A DNA stretch of 64,000 nucleotides from Arthrobacter sp. zg-Y820 (GCF_030142155.1 NZ_CP126247.1:124001-188000), one strand, 5' to 3'. Counted from the first letter of the stretch, positions 25,418 to 34,232 are shown. Numbers and translations: made by a program. The notes: generated by a model not told the origin, from the letters alone.

Positions 25418-26848
25418 TTAGACTCCGAGAGCCGAGGAAATGGCTCCCACGGAGAAGAACACCACGAAGGCTGCGGCGACAACGTACATCAGCGGGTGGA
25501 CTTCCTTGCCGCGGCCCTGGAAGAGGCGGATCAGGACGAAGGTAATGAAACCGGCACCGAGGCCGTTGGCGATGGAGTAGGTGAACGGCATCAGGACGAT
25601 CGTCAGGAACGCCGGAACGGCCAGCCCAATGTCGCTCCAGTCGATCTTGCCGACCTGCGAGACCATGAGGTACCCGACAACCACCAGTGCCGGGGCGACG
25701 GCCTCAAACGGCACCAGGTAGATCAGCGGGGTCAGGAACATGGCCATGAGGAAGAGCAGGCCGGTGACCACGGAGGCCAGGCCGGTGCGGGCACCTTCAG
25801 CAATGCCGGAACCGGATTCCACGAAGATCTGGTTGGATGAAACACCGGCTGCGCCGCCGGCGATGGCGCCGGCAGCATCCACCAGGAGCACGCGGTCCAC
25901 GTTCGGGATGTTGCCGTCCTTGTCGATGGAGCCGGCTTCGGTGGCCAGCCCCACCATGGTGCCCATGGCGTCAAAGAAGATGCTCAGCAGGATCACGAAG
26001 GCCAGCAGGGAGGCGGCGACGACACCGAGGGTTTCGAAGGAGCCGAAGACGCTGACCTGGCCCAGCAGGGAAAGGTCCGGTGCCGCCCATTCCGGCATGC
26101 TCGGGGTAACCAGCGACCAGCCGGTGGCCTCGCCGGCACCCTGGGACCCCGGAGAGGCCACCAGTTCCACGATCACTGCGAAGATCGTCGAGGCCACGAT
26201 TCCGATCAGGATGGCGCCCTTGACGTTGCGGGCCATCAGGCCGATTGTCAGGATCAGGCCGAACACAAAGACCAGGCTGGGCCAGCCCAGCAGCTGGCCG
26301 CCGGTGCCCAGTTCCACCGGAACGGTGGTGCCGGCCGCGTCGGGAACCCGGCGCACGAAGCCCGCGTTCACAAATCCCAGGACGGCAATGAACATGCCGA
26401 TGCCGACCACGATCGCGGTCTTGAGGCTTGCGGGAACGGCTTTGAAGACGGCCGTCCGGAAGCCGGTAAGCACCAGGATGAACATCGTCACACCGGACAG
26501 CAGGACCAATCCCATGACATCGGGCCAGGTGAGTCCTTCATTGGTAGCCACTGTCGCTGCGACGAAGGCATTTACGCCCAGGCCGGTGGCGAGGGCGAAC
26601 GGGTGCTTGCCCCAGGCGCCCATGATGATGGTGAGCACACCGGCCACCAGCGCCGTGGCGGCTGCGACAGCCGGACCGGCCAGAGTATTGCCCGCCCCAT
26701 CTTCACCGCCGAGGATCAGCGGATTCAGCACCACGATGTAGCTCATGGCGAAAAACGTGGCCAAACCACCCCGGACTTCGCGGGATACGGACGAACCCCT
26801 TTTGGAGATTTCAAAATACCGGTCCAGCTTTGAACCTTGTTTGAGCAT
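25418..26848 (-). CDS. NCS2 family purine permease (AzgA type)
   Basis: A 476-residue permease with about 14 helices. AzgA-type signatures are the N-terminal REVRGGLATFFAMSYIVVLNP (24-44), LATGLGVNAFVA near 85-96, and IFFDAMGTMVGLATEAG with VSSNQIFVESGSGIAEGARTGLAS, the two substrate-binding helices. It imports adenine, guanine or hypoxanthine with protons. The ATG follows AGAGGAC. No purine riboswitch is seen in the 97-bp upstream gap. Confidence 0.93.
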   Translation of the reverse strand: MLKQGSKLDRYFEISKRGSSVSREVRGGLATFFAMSYIVVLNPLILGGEDGAGNTLAGPAVAAATALVAGVLTIIMGAWGKHPFALATGLGVNAFVAATVATNEGLTWPDVMGLVLLSGVTMFILVLTGFRTAVFKAVPASLKTAIVVGIGMFIAVLGFVNAGFVRRVPDAAGTTVPVELGTGGQLLGWPSLVFVFGLILTIGLMARNVKGAILIGIVASTIFAVIVELVASPGSQGAGEATGWSLVTPSMPEWAAPDLSLLGQVSVFGSFETLGVVAASLLAFVILLSIFFDAMGTMVGLATEAGSIDKDGNIPNVDRVLLVDAAGAIAGGAAGVSSNQIFVESGSGIAEGARTGLASVVTGLLFLMAMFLTPLIYLVPFEAVAPALVVVGYLMVSQVGKIDWSDIGLAVPAFLTIVLMPFTYSIANGLGAGFITFVLIRLFQGRGKEVHPLMYVVAAAFVVFFSVGAISSALGV

Positions 26849-26945
26849 GACGCGTCCTCTGAATGGGTGAGCTTGGTGGGGGAGTCTCGCAGGTCGATCT
26901 TATCGCGCGCTTTCTGCCGGGGGCGGCGGGCCCTGCAGCCGTCTT

Positions 26946-27692
26946 CTACGCGGTGCGGTAGCGAAGCACCGATGCGCCGGCGAGGGTTGCATTGCGGGCA
27001 GCAACTTCCTGCCCGGCCCGCTTGGCCTGCCGGACAAGTTCACGGGTGGGAACGGTCAGCGCCTCGCCGGCCCCGACAACGTAGAGCCCCACGCTGCGCA
27101 GGGCGTCCCCCAATTCCGCACCCGCAGCAAAGCCGAGGGTGCGGACCAGTTTCACCAGGGCCGGCTGCCCGCAGCCGGCGAGGACCACGGCATCGGCCAG
27201 CAGGACTCCGTCGCGGGTTCGGACCGTCCACTTCATGCCGTCCGCCTGTTGGGCGGGGGCTGCGGAACCGCGGAGCAGGCCCACTTCCTCGGCGGAGGTG
27301 CCGCGGCGAATGTCCAGGGAATGTCCCGCCGCGTAGCCGCGAAGGAGTCGCAGCAGGTCTGCCCGCTCCGGCAGGCTCCAGGCGTCCGGGACGGGGCAGT
27401 GCAGAGATTCGGTGTCCTGCCGGAGACCGTTCAGGACAATCGGATGGATGCCTTGCCGGCTCAGTTCGCTTGCAACCGCCAGTCCCGGCAGGCCGCACCC
27501 CACCACGACGGCGGCCGTCGCCTCGGGCCGGCGGCCAGCCGCCGGCGGTCCACCGTTTTTCGCGCTGCTCGGTTCCCTGCCGTCCGGTTTTCTGCCGTTG
27601 GCTCTGCTTCCCGTTGACTTACCCACCGAGGCAACCCCCTGACGTAGATTCAGGCTGCGGGAACGGCGCCTCTTCCGGTCCCGCAGATGCAT
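26946..27692 (-). CDS. short FAD-dependent oxidoreductase-like protein
   Basis: A 248-residue protein. After a basic, disordered N-terminus, residues 61-90 carry a Rossmann motif (VVVGCGLPGLAVASELSRQG), then a region resembling the flavin monooxygenase/TrxB fold (GYAAGHSLDIRRGTSAEEV) and a late VVLAGCG and LYVVGAGE pair. It is much shorter than full FAD monooxygenases, lacking a second nucleotide-binding half, so it may be a remnant or a minimal binding protein. Start is uncertain: ATG 27692 (GGGGG upstream) or GTG 27626. Confidence 0.6.
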   Translation of the reverse strand: MHLRDRKRRRSRSLNLRQGVASVGKSTGSRANGRKPDGREPSSAKNGGPPAAGRRPEATAAVVVGCGLPGLAVASELSRQGIHPIVLNGLRQDTESLHCPVPDAWSLPERADLLRLLRGYAAGHSLDIRRGTSAEEVGLLRGSAAPAQQADGMKWTVRTRDGVLLADAVVLAGCGQPALVKLVRTLGFAAGAELGDALRSVGLYVVGAGEALTVPTRELVRQAKRAGQEVAARNATLAGASVLRYRTA

Positions 27693-27897
27693 GTCCCCCG
27701 GGGTGCCGGGGACGGTCTTTCGGTCGCAATGCCCCGAAGCTTATCTGCCTTTGCCGCCCGTGCGCAGTGCCGCAGCCGGTGTGTTTCGGCAGAAGGCGCG
27801 GCCCGGCGGCGGGCACTGTAGGCTACCGAAACAAGCACTTATCCGGGCGTTCCGAAGGAGCGCAGCAGCCGGGATAAACCGAGAGGGGTGCGGCACT

Positions 27898-28902
27898 GTG
27901 AGCGGTTCAATGTGGAGCGAAGACAGCGGGCTGGAGGGATCGCCCGGCATCGTCGTCGGCGTGGACGGATCCGACCAGAGCATCTGTGCCCTGGTCTGGG
28001 CCGCCAAGGAAGCGGAGCGCCGGCGGAGCCCGCTGCACGTGGTCACGGCCTACACCGTCCCCATTTTCGCGGCCTCCTCCATGGACGCCGGGTACACCAC
28101 CATGGACGACGCGATCATCCGCGACGGCGCCCAATCGGTGTTGAACAAGGCCCTGGAACGCATCAGCCGGTACGACATTGAAGTATTTCCGCGGGTTGAG
28201 ACCGGCGACGCTGCCGCCGTCCTCCTTGAACTCTCCGAGGAAGCGGACCTCATGGTCGTCGGCTCGCGTGGCCGCGGCGGCTTCGTCGGACGCCTGCTGG
28301 GATCGGTCTCGAGCGCCCTGCCCGCGCATGCCAAATGCCCCACCGTCGTGGTGCCGCTGCGCACTGCCGGCAGGCTGCCGGAAGCCGGTGTCCGGCCTCC
28401 GGCCGGGGCGCCGACGGAACAGACCGTCGAGGATGTGGTGGTGGTGGGCGTCGACGGGTCGGAACAGGGACGTGCCGCGTCCCTCGTCGCCGCGGAGCAG
28501 GCGGTGAACCGGGGCCTGCCCCTGCAGATCCTGTGCGCCTTGCCGCCGTTCAGCGGCTCCCTGGCATGGGTTCCGGCTCCGCTGGACCTGGAGGCGCTGC
28601 ACGAAGAAGTCTCCGAGCAGCTGCAGGCCGGCCGGGCCTGGCTGCAAAGCCACTTCCCGGGCCTGCCCATGTCGGTGCAGCTGATCGATGGTCCGCCGGC
28701 TGAAATCCTGATGGACCGCACCGCGTCGGTGGAGCTCCTTGTCTTGGGCACGCGCGGCCGCGGAGGTTTTGCGGGAATGCTCATGGGGTCCACCAGCCAA
28801 AGCGTGCTGCACCATGCCAAGGGGCCGGTCATGGTGGTTCCGGACCACGAGGACCCGCGGCTGGCGGATCGCCCGGCCTTCGGGTCCCTGCCCGAGGAGT
28901 AG
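27898..28902 (+). CDS. tandem universal stress protein (two UspA domains)
   Basis: A 334-residue cytosolic protein made of two UspA domains, about 15-150 and 180-320. Each has an N-terminal IVVGVDGSDQS or VVVGVDGSEQG and the ATP-binding signature GSRGRGGFVGRLLGSVS or GTRGRGGFAGMLMGSTS. Both ATP loops are intact. Tandem Usps in actinobacteria support survival in dormancy, oxygen limitation and starvation. Start GTG 27898 follows GAGAGGGG; the open frame to 27691 lies in the divergent promoter region and is rejected. Confidence 0.93.
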   Translation: MSGSMWSEDSGLEGSPGIVVGVDGSDQSICALVWAAKEAERRRSPLHVVTAYTVPIFAASSMDAGYTTMDDAIIRDGAQSVLNKALERISRYDIEVFPRVETGDAAAVLLELSEEADLMVVGSRGRGGFVGRLLGSVSSALPAHAKCPTVVVPLRTAGRLPEAGVRPPAGAPTEQTVEDVVVVGVDGSEQGRAASLVAAEQAVNRGLPLQILCALPPFSGSLAWVPAPLDLEALHEEVSEQLQAGRAWLQSHFPGLPMSVQLIDGPPAEILMDRTASVELLVLGTRGRGGFAGMLMGSTSQSVLHHAKGPVMVVPDHEDPRLADRPAFGSLPEE

Positions 28903-28944
28903 CCTCCGGTCGGCAGCGCCGCCCGCCCGGGGCGTGCCCGGGGA

Positions 28945-29874
28945 TCAGGCGTGCTGGTGTCCCTCATGCACGGCGTGGCTGGCCGGTTCGAGCTGGAACG
29001 TGCAGTGCTCGGTGTCAAAGTGCCGGCTCAGGCAACCGGTCAGCCGGTCCAGGAGCTGATCCATCCGCTCCGAGGTGAGATGGTCGTCGTCGACCACCAC
29101 ATGCGCCGAAAACACGGGGACGCCGGAGGTGATGGTCCAAATGTGGATGTCATGGGCGTCCGAAATGCCCTCGACCCGCACAATGTGCTCACGGATCATC
29201 TCGGTGTCCACACCCTGCGGCGTCGCCTCCAGCAGGACGTCGATGACCTCCTTCAGCAGCGCCCAGGCGCGCGGCAGGATCATGAAGGCAATCAGGATCG
29301 AGGCCCAGGTGTCGGCCTGCTGATAGCCGGTGAGCATGATGACGACCGCCGAGACTACGACGGCGGCCGAGCCCAGCAGGTCGCCAAGGACCTCCAGATA
29401 GGCTCCGCGCACATTCAGGCTCTCCCGCCGGCCGCTGTGCAGCACCAGCAGGGACGCCAGGTTCGCCAGCCCGCCGACCACCGCCGCGCCGAGCATGAGG
29501 CCGGTGTGCACCTCCGGTTCTGACCCGAAGCGGCGGACGGCTTCGACAAAGATCACCGTGGCAATGACGATCAGCAGCACGGCGTTGGCCAGAGCCGCGA
29601 GGACCTCGGCGCGCTGGTAGCCGTAGGTGCGGCGCTTGGTTGCCGGGCGGGTGGCGATCCAGGCGGCCAGCAGGGCGATGGAAACTCCGGCGGCGTCGGA
29701 GAGCATGTGGCCGGCATCGGCCAGCAGCGCCAGCGACCCGGAGAGCAGGGCGCCGGCGACCTGAATGAGAACCACGCTGATGGTGATCAGGAAAACGATC
29801 AGCAGTTTGCGCCGGTGCCGTCCCGTTGCGGTGCCTGCCTGCAGTCCGTGACTGTGGCCGTGATGATCTCCCAT
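28945..29874 (-). CDS. cation diffusion facilitator (zinc/cobalt exporter)
   Basis: A 309-residue, six-helix exporter with a cytoplasmic ferredoxin-like domain (about 215-300). The transport-site residues occur in helix 2 (LADAGHMLSDAAG) and helix 5 (LEVLGDLLGSAAVVV). Histidines at the start (GDHHGHSHG) and end (HAVHEGHQHA) suggest metal capture. It is CzcD-like, exporting Zn(II) or related divalent ions in exchange for protons. It lies 10 bp downstream of the mini-metallopeptidase gene on the same strand. Confidence 0.93.
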   Translation of the reverse strand: MGDHHGHSHGLQAGTATGRHRRKLLIVFLITISVVLIQVAGALLSGSLALLADAGHMLSDAAGVSIALLAAWIATRPATKRRTYGYQRAEVLAALANAVLLIVIATVIFVEAVRRFGSEPEVHTGLMLGAAVVGGLANLASLLVLHSGRRESLNVRGAYLEVLGDLLGSAAVVVSAVVIMLTGYQQADTWASILIAFMILPRAWALLKEVIDVLLEATPQGVDTEMIREHIVRVEGISDAHDIHIWTITSGVPVFSAHVVVDDDHLTSERMDQLLDRLTGCLSRHFDTEHCTFQLEPASHAVHEGHQHA

Positions 29875-29884
29875 GCCCTTAAGG

Positions 29885-30256
29885 CTAACCCCAGCCGAGT
29901 TCGTGCAGCCGGGCGTCGTCGATCCCGAAATGATGCGCCACTTCGTGAATGACGGTGATGCGGATTTCGTCGACCAGCTCGTCGCGGGAGGAGCACATCC
30001 GCATCAGCGGCCCGCGGAAGATCACAATCCGGTCCGGCAGCGACCCTGCGTCCCACCAGGAGTCACGTTCCGTCAGCGGCGTCCCGTCGTAGAGGCCGAG
30101 CAGTTCGGTTCCCGGATCCTCGCCGGGGCCCGGCACATACTCATCCTCGATGAAGATGGCGACATTGTTCATGGCTGCCGCCAGGTCTGCGGGGATGGAG
30201 TCGATGGCATCATCAACTGCGGTCTCGAAGTCTTCCGGAAGCATCTCTATGGGCAC
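29885..30256 (-). CDS. metallopeptidase family protein (minimal zincin)
   Basis: A 123-residue protein with the zinc signature His104-Glu105-x-x-His108 in VIHEVAHHFGI and the family blocks DLAAAMNNVAIFIEDE and PDRIVIFRGPL. It is an ACP-095-like minimal metalloprotease common in actinobacteria, with unknown substrate. It is the first gene of a two-gene unit with the CDF exporter, so a metal-linked role is possible but not shown. Confidence 0.88.
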   Translation of the reverse strand: MPIEMLPEDFETAVDDAIDSIPADLAAAMNNVAIFIEDEYVPGPGEDPGTELLGLYDGTPLTERDSWWDAGSLPDRIVIFRGPLMRMCSSRDELVDEIRITVIHEVAHHFGIDDARLHELGWG

Positions 30257-30305
30257 CTAAGCCACTCTAGTGGCGGGTCCGCCGCCGGGGGCCACCGCGC
30301 CCGTT

Positions 30306-30334
30306 TTGCTGTTTTCCCCAACAGGCCCTATAGT
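30306..30334 (+). promoter_or_regulatory. sigma-70-type promoter of the tRNA cluster
   Basis: TTGCTG (30306-30311), a 17-bp spacer and TATAGT (30329-30334) form a near-consensus promoter. Predicted initiation is near 30341, about 60 nt before tRNA-Glu. Confidence 0.75.
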
Positions 30335-30402
30335 TTTATGAGTCCACCGGGGCGCAAACGAACGGAAACTTCCGCTCAAAGGCGTTCCTGTGTGTTCTGA
30401 AG

Positions 30403-30475
30403 GCCCCCATCGTCTAGCGGCCTAGGACACCGCCCTTTCACGGCGGCGGCACGGGTTCGAATCCCGTTGGGGGTA
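30403..30475 (+). tRNA. tRNA-Glu (anticodon TTC)
   Basis: A 73-nt cloverleaf. Acceptor GCCCCCA pairs with TGGGGGT with a G-U at the first pair, the anticodon loop is CTTTCAC, and the T-arm is ACGGG-TTCGAAT-CCCGT. CCA is not encoded. Confidence 0.97.
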
Positions 30476-30534
30476 CTCATGAGTGGTAATCGGGCCGGTG
30501 AAATGCTGGTAGAGTTTACACTCGTGAAAAGTAA

Positions 30535-30608
30535 GGCCCTGTAGCGCAGTTGGTTAGCGCGCCGCCCTGTCACGGCGGAGGTCGCGGGTTCGAGTCCCGT
30601 CAGGGTCG
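30535..30608 (+). tRNA. tRNA-Asp (anticodon GTC)
   Basis: A 74-nt cloverleaf. Acceptor GGCCCTG pairs with CAGGGTC, the anticodon stem-loop is CCGCC-CTGTCAC-GGCGG, and the T-arm is GCGGG-TTCGAGT-CCCGT. CCA is not encoded. Confidence 0.97.
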
Positions 30609-30666
30609 CTCAGATTTTCTGAAGCGATTTGGAAGATCTCGGTGATCATCGGTTGCGATGATGCCC

Positions 30667-30742
30667 GGCTCTGTAGCTCAGTTGGTAGAGCGTTCGACTG
30701 AAAATCGAAAGGTCACCGGATCGACGCCGGTCGGAGCCACCA
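30667..30742 (+). tRNA. tRNA-Phe (anticodon GAA) with encoded CCA
   Basis: A 76-nt gene including CCA. Acceptor GGCTCTG pairs with CGGAGCC, the anticodon loop is CTGAAAA, and the T-arm is ACCGG-ATCGACG-CCGGT. It is the last tRNA before a strong terminator. Confidence 0.96.
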
Positions 30743-30745
30743 GCT

Positions 30746-30780
30746 AAAACCCCGGACTTACGAGTCCGGGGTTTTTCTTT
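30746..30780 (+). terminator. strong intrinsic terminator of the tRNA cluster
   Basis: The stem is AAAACCCCGGACT/AGTCCGGGGTTTT with a TACG loop, ending TTTTTCTTT. Placement 4 bp after tRNA-Phe marks the end of the tRNA unit. Confidence 0.93.
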
Positions 30781-30878
30781 GTCCGGGCACGGTCCGGGGC
30801 TGGAGCACCGGAGCGCTTGCACGGCTGGGCGGGAAGCGCGCCTGCCCAAGAAGTGGGACGCAGGATACGCTGGGCTGC

Positions 30879-31454
30879 ATGGATGACGCCCCGAACCAGA
30901 CCTTTTCTTCAGCCCAGGAACCCCCTGCCGCCAGCGGTTCCTCCGACGCGGCGGCCGCCCCCAGGACGCCGGCGCATGCGCCCGCTCCGGCGCCCGCACC
31001 CGCATCGGCGGGGGTAGCCGCCGCGGCGCCCGCGGCGCCCGCGGCGCCCGTCCGCCCGGAGGATATCGGCGGCAAGACCGCCATTGGCGAGCAGGCCGTG
31101 GCGAAGGTTGCCGCCATTGCCGCACGCACGGTTGAGGGCGTGTACTCGCTGGGCACCGGCTCCGGCCGGGCGCTCGGGGCGGTCCGCGATGCAGTCGGGG
31201 CCTCCAACGCCACGCAGGGCGTGCACGTGGAAGTGGGGGAGACCGAAGTTGCCGTCGACATCACGCTGGTGGCCGTGTACGGCATGCCGCTCACCCGGAT
31301 CGCAAACAACGTGCGGGCGGCGGTGTATTCGGCGGTGGAATCCCTGGTCGGCCTGCGCGTGGTCGAAGTGAACGTCGACGTGAACGACGTGCAGATCCCC
31401 GGCGCCCCGGAAGGCCGCCCTGACAAAGCCCGGCCCGGGACTGCTCCCGCCTAG
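30879..31454 (+). CDS. Asp23/Gls24 family envelope stress protein
   Basis: A 191-residue protein. Residues 1-60 are proline/alanine-rich and disordered. The Asp23 domain (about 65-175) shows GKTAIGEQAVAKVAAIAAR, VEGVYSLG, VHVEVGETEVAVDITLVAVYG and VVEVNVDVNDVQ. Asp23 proteins form cell-membrane-associated assemblies in Gram-positive bacteria and respond to envelope stress. It is the first gene of a five-gene operon with DUF2273, a second Asp23-like protein, DUF6286 and AmaP-like genes. Confidence 0.92.
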   Translation: MDDAPNQTFSSAQEPPAASGSSDAAAAPRTPAHAPAPAPAPASAGVAAAAPAAPAAPVRPEDIGGKTAIGEQAVAKVAAIAARTVEGVYSLGTGSGRALGAVRDAVGASNATQGVHVEVGETEVAVDITLVAVYGMPLTRIANNVRAAVYSAVESLVGLRVVEVNVDVNDVQIPGAPEGRPDKARPGTAPA

Positions 31455-31542
31455 CCGGAGCGGGCCAGGCGGGAGCAAGCGGTATAGGGTCGAGGGAGCC
31501 AGTGAACATGTCACCAGGGAACACCGTCATGAGGCAGGGACA

Positions 31543-31734
31543 ATGAAACCAACCGTTACGGGCATGGCGATCGGAGCCGTTTTGGCCTTCACCGCCCTGA
31601 TTTTTGATTTTTGGGGCTTCCTGCTGATGGCGCTGTTCATCGCCGTGGGTGCCCTGTGCGGGCGCGCCGCGGAAGGCAAAGTCGATTTCCGCACCGTCCG
31701 CGATGCGCTGACCGGACGCCGTTCATCCTCGTGA
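31543..31734 (+). CDS. DUF2273-like small membrane protein
   Basis: A 63-residue protein with two hydrophobic helices (about 5-20 and 24-44) and a charged tail KVDFRTVRDALTGRR. Size, position beside asp23 and sequence fit the DUF2273/CsbA-like small proteins found in Asp23 operons. The AGGCAGGGAC leader gives a modest ribosome binding site. The stop overlaps the next GTG start (GTGA). Confidence 0.85.
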   Translation: MKPTVTGMAIGAVLAFTALIFDFWGFLLMALFIAVGALCGRAAEGKVDFRTVRDALTGRRSSS

Positions 31735-32126
31735 GCTCCGCAGTTTTGGCCGCTGCCCCCGCCGCTGACCGGAACTCCGGCCTCGCCGGCCACAACCGCA
31801 TCAGCACCCAGGCGCTGACCTCCACAGCCAAGGCGGCGGCAGCCGAGTTCTTCGGCGTCCCTCCGGCCGCCATCCGTGTCACCTGGTCGGATGACCAGGG
31901 AATGCTGGCTCTGTCCCTGTCCCTGCCGGTTTCGCTCCCCGCGTTGAACCGGATTGCCGCGGACCCCGGCCTTGTCGACCGCGCCGGCGGTTCCGTCTGG
32001 GACCGCGCGCACGCCGCGAAGCCGCTCTTGAAGGACAAGGTCACCGCACTGACCGGATCGCTGGTGTCCCGGGTGGACATCCGCGTGACCGGCGTTCAGC
32101 TTCACGAAGGAAGCAGGGTCCGTTGA
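31731..32126 (+). CDS. second Asp23-like cytosolic protein
   Basis: A 131-residue protein starting at GTG 31731, overlapping the previous stop. The core STAKAAAAEFFGVPPAAIRVTW and LLKDKVTALTGSLVSRVDIRVTG preserves the alternating strand-helix layout of an Asp23 domain but is diverged. It ends overlapping the next gene by TTGA. Operon position suggests it joins the same membrane-proximal assembly; direct function is unknown. Confidence 0.75.
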   Translation: MSSAVLAAAPAADRNSGLAGHNRISTQALTSTAKAAAAEFFGVPPAAIRVTWSDDQGMLALSLSLPVSLPALNRIAADPGLVDRAGGSVWDRAHAAKPLLKDKVTALTGSLVSRVDIRVTGVQLHEGSRVR

Positions 32127-32704
32127 ACAACGACTCCCTCACCCGGCGGATCGTGCGCCGCGAAACCCACGCCAGCCGGACCTCCGCTTCCATGATTGCC
32201 GCGTTTCTGGGTCTCCTCTTCTGCCTCTACGTCCTGCTTGAAGCAACGCTGCAGGCCCTGGGCCAGGACGCCTGGCTGACCGACCCGGCAGCGCTCGGCA
32301 CCTGGCTGTCCGGCCTGCCCGCGGAAACGGACACCACTGTCCTGGGGCTCAGCGGCCTGCTGATCCTGCTGGTCGGACTGGGTTTCTTCCTGCAGGCAGT
32401 CCTGCCGGGCCGCCGCCCCCGCTATGCCCTTCCCAACCCGCGGGCCGCCGTCGTCGTGGACGCCGAGGTGCTGGCCTCCTCGCTCGCCCGCCGCGCCCGC
32501 CTGACCGCCGGCATCAGTGCCGAGCAGGTGCTGGTCACCGTCGGCCGCACCCGGGTGGACGTGCGGATCCGCCCGACGTCGGGCATTCCCGTGAACGCGG
32601 AGGAGGTTCGCAGCGCCGTGCAGGAGGAACTGCAGCTGACCGGACTCGACCCGCAGCCCGACGTCCGTGTGCAGGTTTCCACGCTCGGGGTGATCGGACA
32701 GTGA
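32123..32704 (+). CDS. DUF6286-type membrane protein of the Asp23 operon
   Basis: A 193-residue protein starting at TTG 32123, overlapping the previous stop (TTGA). It has two transmembrane helices (about 23-45 and 72-94) separated by an external segment. A cytoplasmic domain follows (about 105-193) with RRARLTAGISAEQVLVTVGRTRVDVRIRP, typical of DUF6286. It probably anchors the Asp23 layer. The stop overlaps the following GTG. Confidence 0.82.
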   Translation: MNNDSLTRRIVRRETHASRTSASMIAAFLGLLFCLYVLLEATLQALGQDAWLTDPAALGTWLSGLPAETDTTVLGLSGLLILLVGLGFFLQAVLPGRRPRYALPNPRAAVVVDAEVLASSLARRARLTAGISAEQVLVTVGRTRVDVRIRPTSGIPVNAEEVRSAVQEELQLTGLDPQPDVRVQVSTLGVIGQ

Positions 32705-33312
32705 ACCGGACTCCGCGGGCGCTGAACCGCATCCTGCTGGGGCTGCTGGGGCTGATCGGCATCGGCGTCGGCGGCGGACTGCTCTGGATCAGCCTCGACG
32801 GCGGGGCGGCCCGCCGCTGGCAGTCCTTTGCCCCCGACGCGATGGACCGGCTGCAGGAATTCGGGGCTGAAACAGCCCTTCCCGGCCAATCGCAGAGTTG
32901 GATCTGGGTGCTGCTGGCCCTGGTCATGGTGCTTTTGATCGTGCTGCTGATCCTCTGGGCGGCGGCGCAGGGCCGCGGGCGGACCGGCACCCTGGTGTCG
33001 GAATACAACGACGACGGCGCGCCGGGCCGGGTCGCGATCAGCGGCGGCGTGGCGGAGCAGGCGCTCCGGTCGGCGCTGCAGGAAGACCCCGACGTGGCCG
33101 CCGCCGCGGTCAGCACCTACGACGTGCGGGGCAGGTCGGCGCTGCGGATCCGCATCACGCCCCGGCAGGGGGCGGCACCGCACCTGGTTGCCGCAGATGC
33201 CACCCGCCTGGTGGAGGCCCTCGACGTCGCACTGGGGCGCGAAGCGCCGGTGCTGATCAGCATCGAGGGTGGCCGCAAGCTGCGCTTCAACCGCGAAGAC
33301 CGGGTCCGCTGA
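32701..33312 (+). CDS. AmaP-like Asp23 membrane anchor protein
   Basis: A 203-residue protein starting at GTG 32701 inside the preceding stop. Two transmembrane helices (about 10-30 and 67-89) flank a short outer loop, followed by a cytoplasmic alkaline-shock-like domain (GRVAISGGVAEQALRSAL then ALRIRITPRQ). This arrangement is that of the alkaline-shock membrane anchor AmaP. It is the last gene of the five-gene operon; every junction from the second gene onward is a 4-bp overlap. Confidence 0.82.
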   Translation: MNRTPRALNRILLGLLGLIGIGVGGGLLWISLDGGAARRWQSFAPDAMDRLQEFGAETALPGQSQSWIWVLLALVMVLLIVLLILWAAAQGRGRTGTLVSEYNDDGAPGRVAISGGVAEQALRSALQEDPDVAAAAVSTYDVRGRSALRIRITPRQGAAPHLVAADATRLVEALDVALGREAPVLISIEGGRKLRFNREDRVR

Positions 33313-33375
33313 CCCTTCCCTCCCCCCGCCCCACCGCGGCGGTGTGGCAGGGGAGTGCGCGGGAGGGGGCGGGCG

Positions 33376-34230
33376 TCAGCTGGCGCGGGCCAGCTGGCGG
33401 ATCGGAATCCAGCGGTTGGCCAGCCGCCGGTAGGAGGCGGCGGCTCCCGTCATGTCGCCCTCGGCCAGGGACTCGATGCCCAGCCGGACATCCGAGGGCG
33501 AGTCATCGGGAAAGACCAGGTCCGCCACCGGGCCGTAATCCAGTTCCAGGACCGCGTCCTCGGAGAAGATCTCCAGCCAGTTGATGAGTTCATCCAGCTC
33601 ATCCAGCAGGTCCAGCTCGGGGGCGGCCAGGGCCAGCGCCGCCATGGCCCGCCGGGCGCGGTCCAGGCACTGGTCGACGGGCGCGGTCAGGCGCACGGTC
33701 TGCACCTTCCCGTCGTCCTCCACGACTTCGGCGTGGTCGTCTTCGTGGAGCAGCACGAACCAGCCGAACGGCACGCCCCAGGTGGCGCTGCGGGTGTGGA
33801 GGTGGGCCAGGGAATCCGCGAAGGAGTCGGGATCGATCCGTGCCGCGTGCGCCTCGCGGGCCACCTCGGGGACCAGCACGTCCACCAGCGGCCCGCGGAT
33901 GCTCTCGCCGAGCGATTCCGCTGCCAGGGAGGTCCGGACGGCCAGCTGGTTGGGACAGTACAGCCGGCGGGTGCTTCCTTCATGGCCCGGGTAGTGCAGC
34001 ACCCGCACCAGGTCCGTGGAGCCGTGCGGAAACGGATCCGAGACGGCGCGGACCAGCCGGCGCATGGCGTCGCTGCGGTCCAGGACCTCGGTTTCATGCC
34101 GGCCGCGCGTCCGCTGCTCCAGGATGGCCAGCTGCTGGTTGTCGTCGAACACGTCCAGCGGCTCGTAGACGCGCAGATGCGAGACATAGGGGAACGTGCG
34201 GTAAAGGGAGCGCTGGGGCCGCGCGCTCAT
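33376..34230 (-). CDS. conserved hypothetical protein downstream of xthA
   Basis: A 284-residue soluble acidic protein I do not recognise. The N-terminus reads SLYRTFPYVSHLRVYEPLDVF, a central part holds WGVPFGWFVLLHEDDHAEVV, and the C-terminus ends in an arginine-rich helix after GDMTGAAASYRRLANRW, resembling a single TPR. It starts 2 bp after the xthA stop, so the two are certainly co-transcribed. No catalytic motif is evident. Confidence 0.8.
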   Translation of the reverse strand: MSARPQRSLYRTFPYVSHLRVYEPLDVFDDNQQLAILEQRTRGRHETEVLDRSDAMRRLVRAVSDPFPHGSTDLVRVLHYPGHEGSTRRLYCPNQLAVRTSLAAESLGESIRGPLVDVLVPEVAREAHAARIDPDSFADSLAHLHTRSATWGVPFGWFVLLHEDDHAEVVEDDGKVQTVRLTAPVDQCLDRARRAMAALALAAPELDLLDELDELINWLEIFSEDAVLELDYGPVADLVFPDDSPSDVRLGIESLAEGDMTGAAASYRRLANRWIPIRQLARAS

Positions 34231-34232
34231 GG

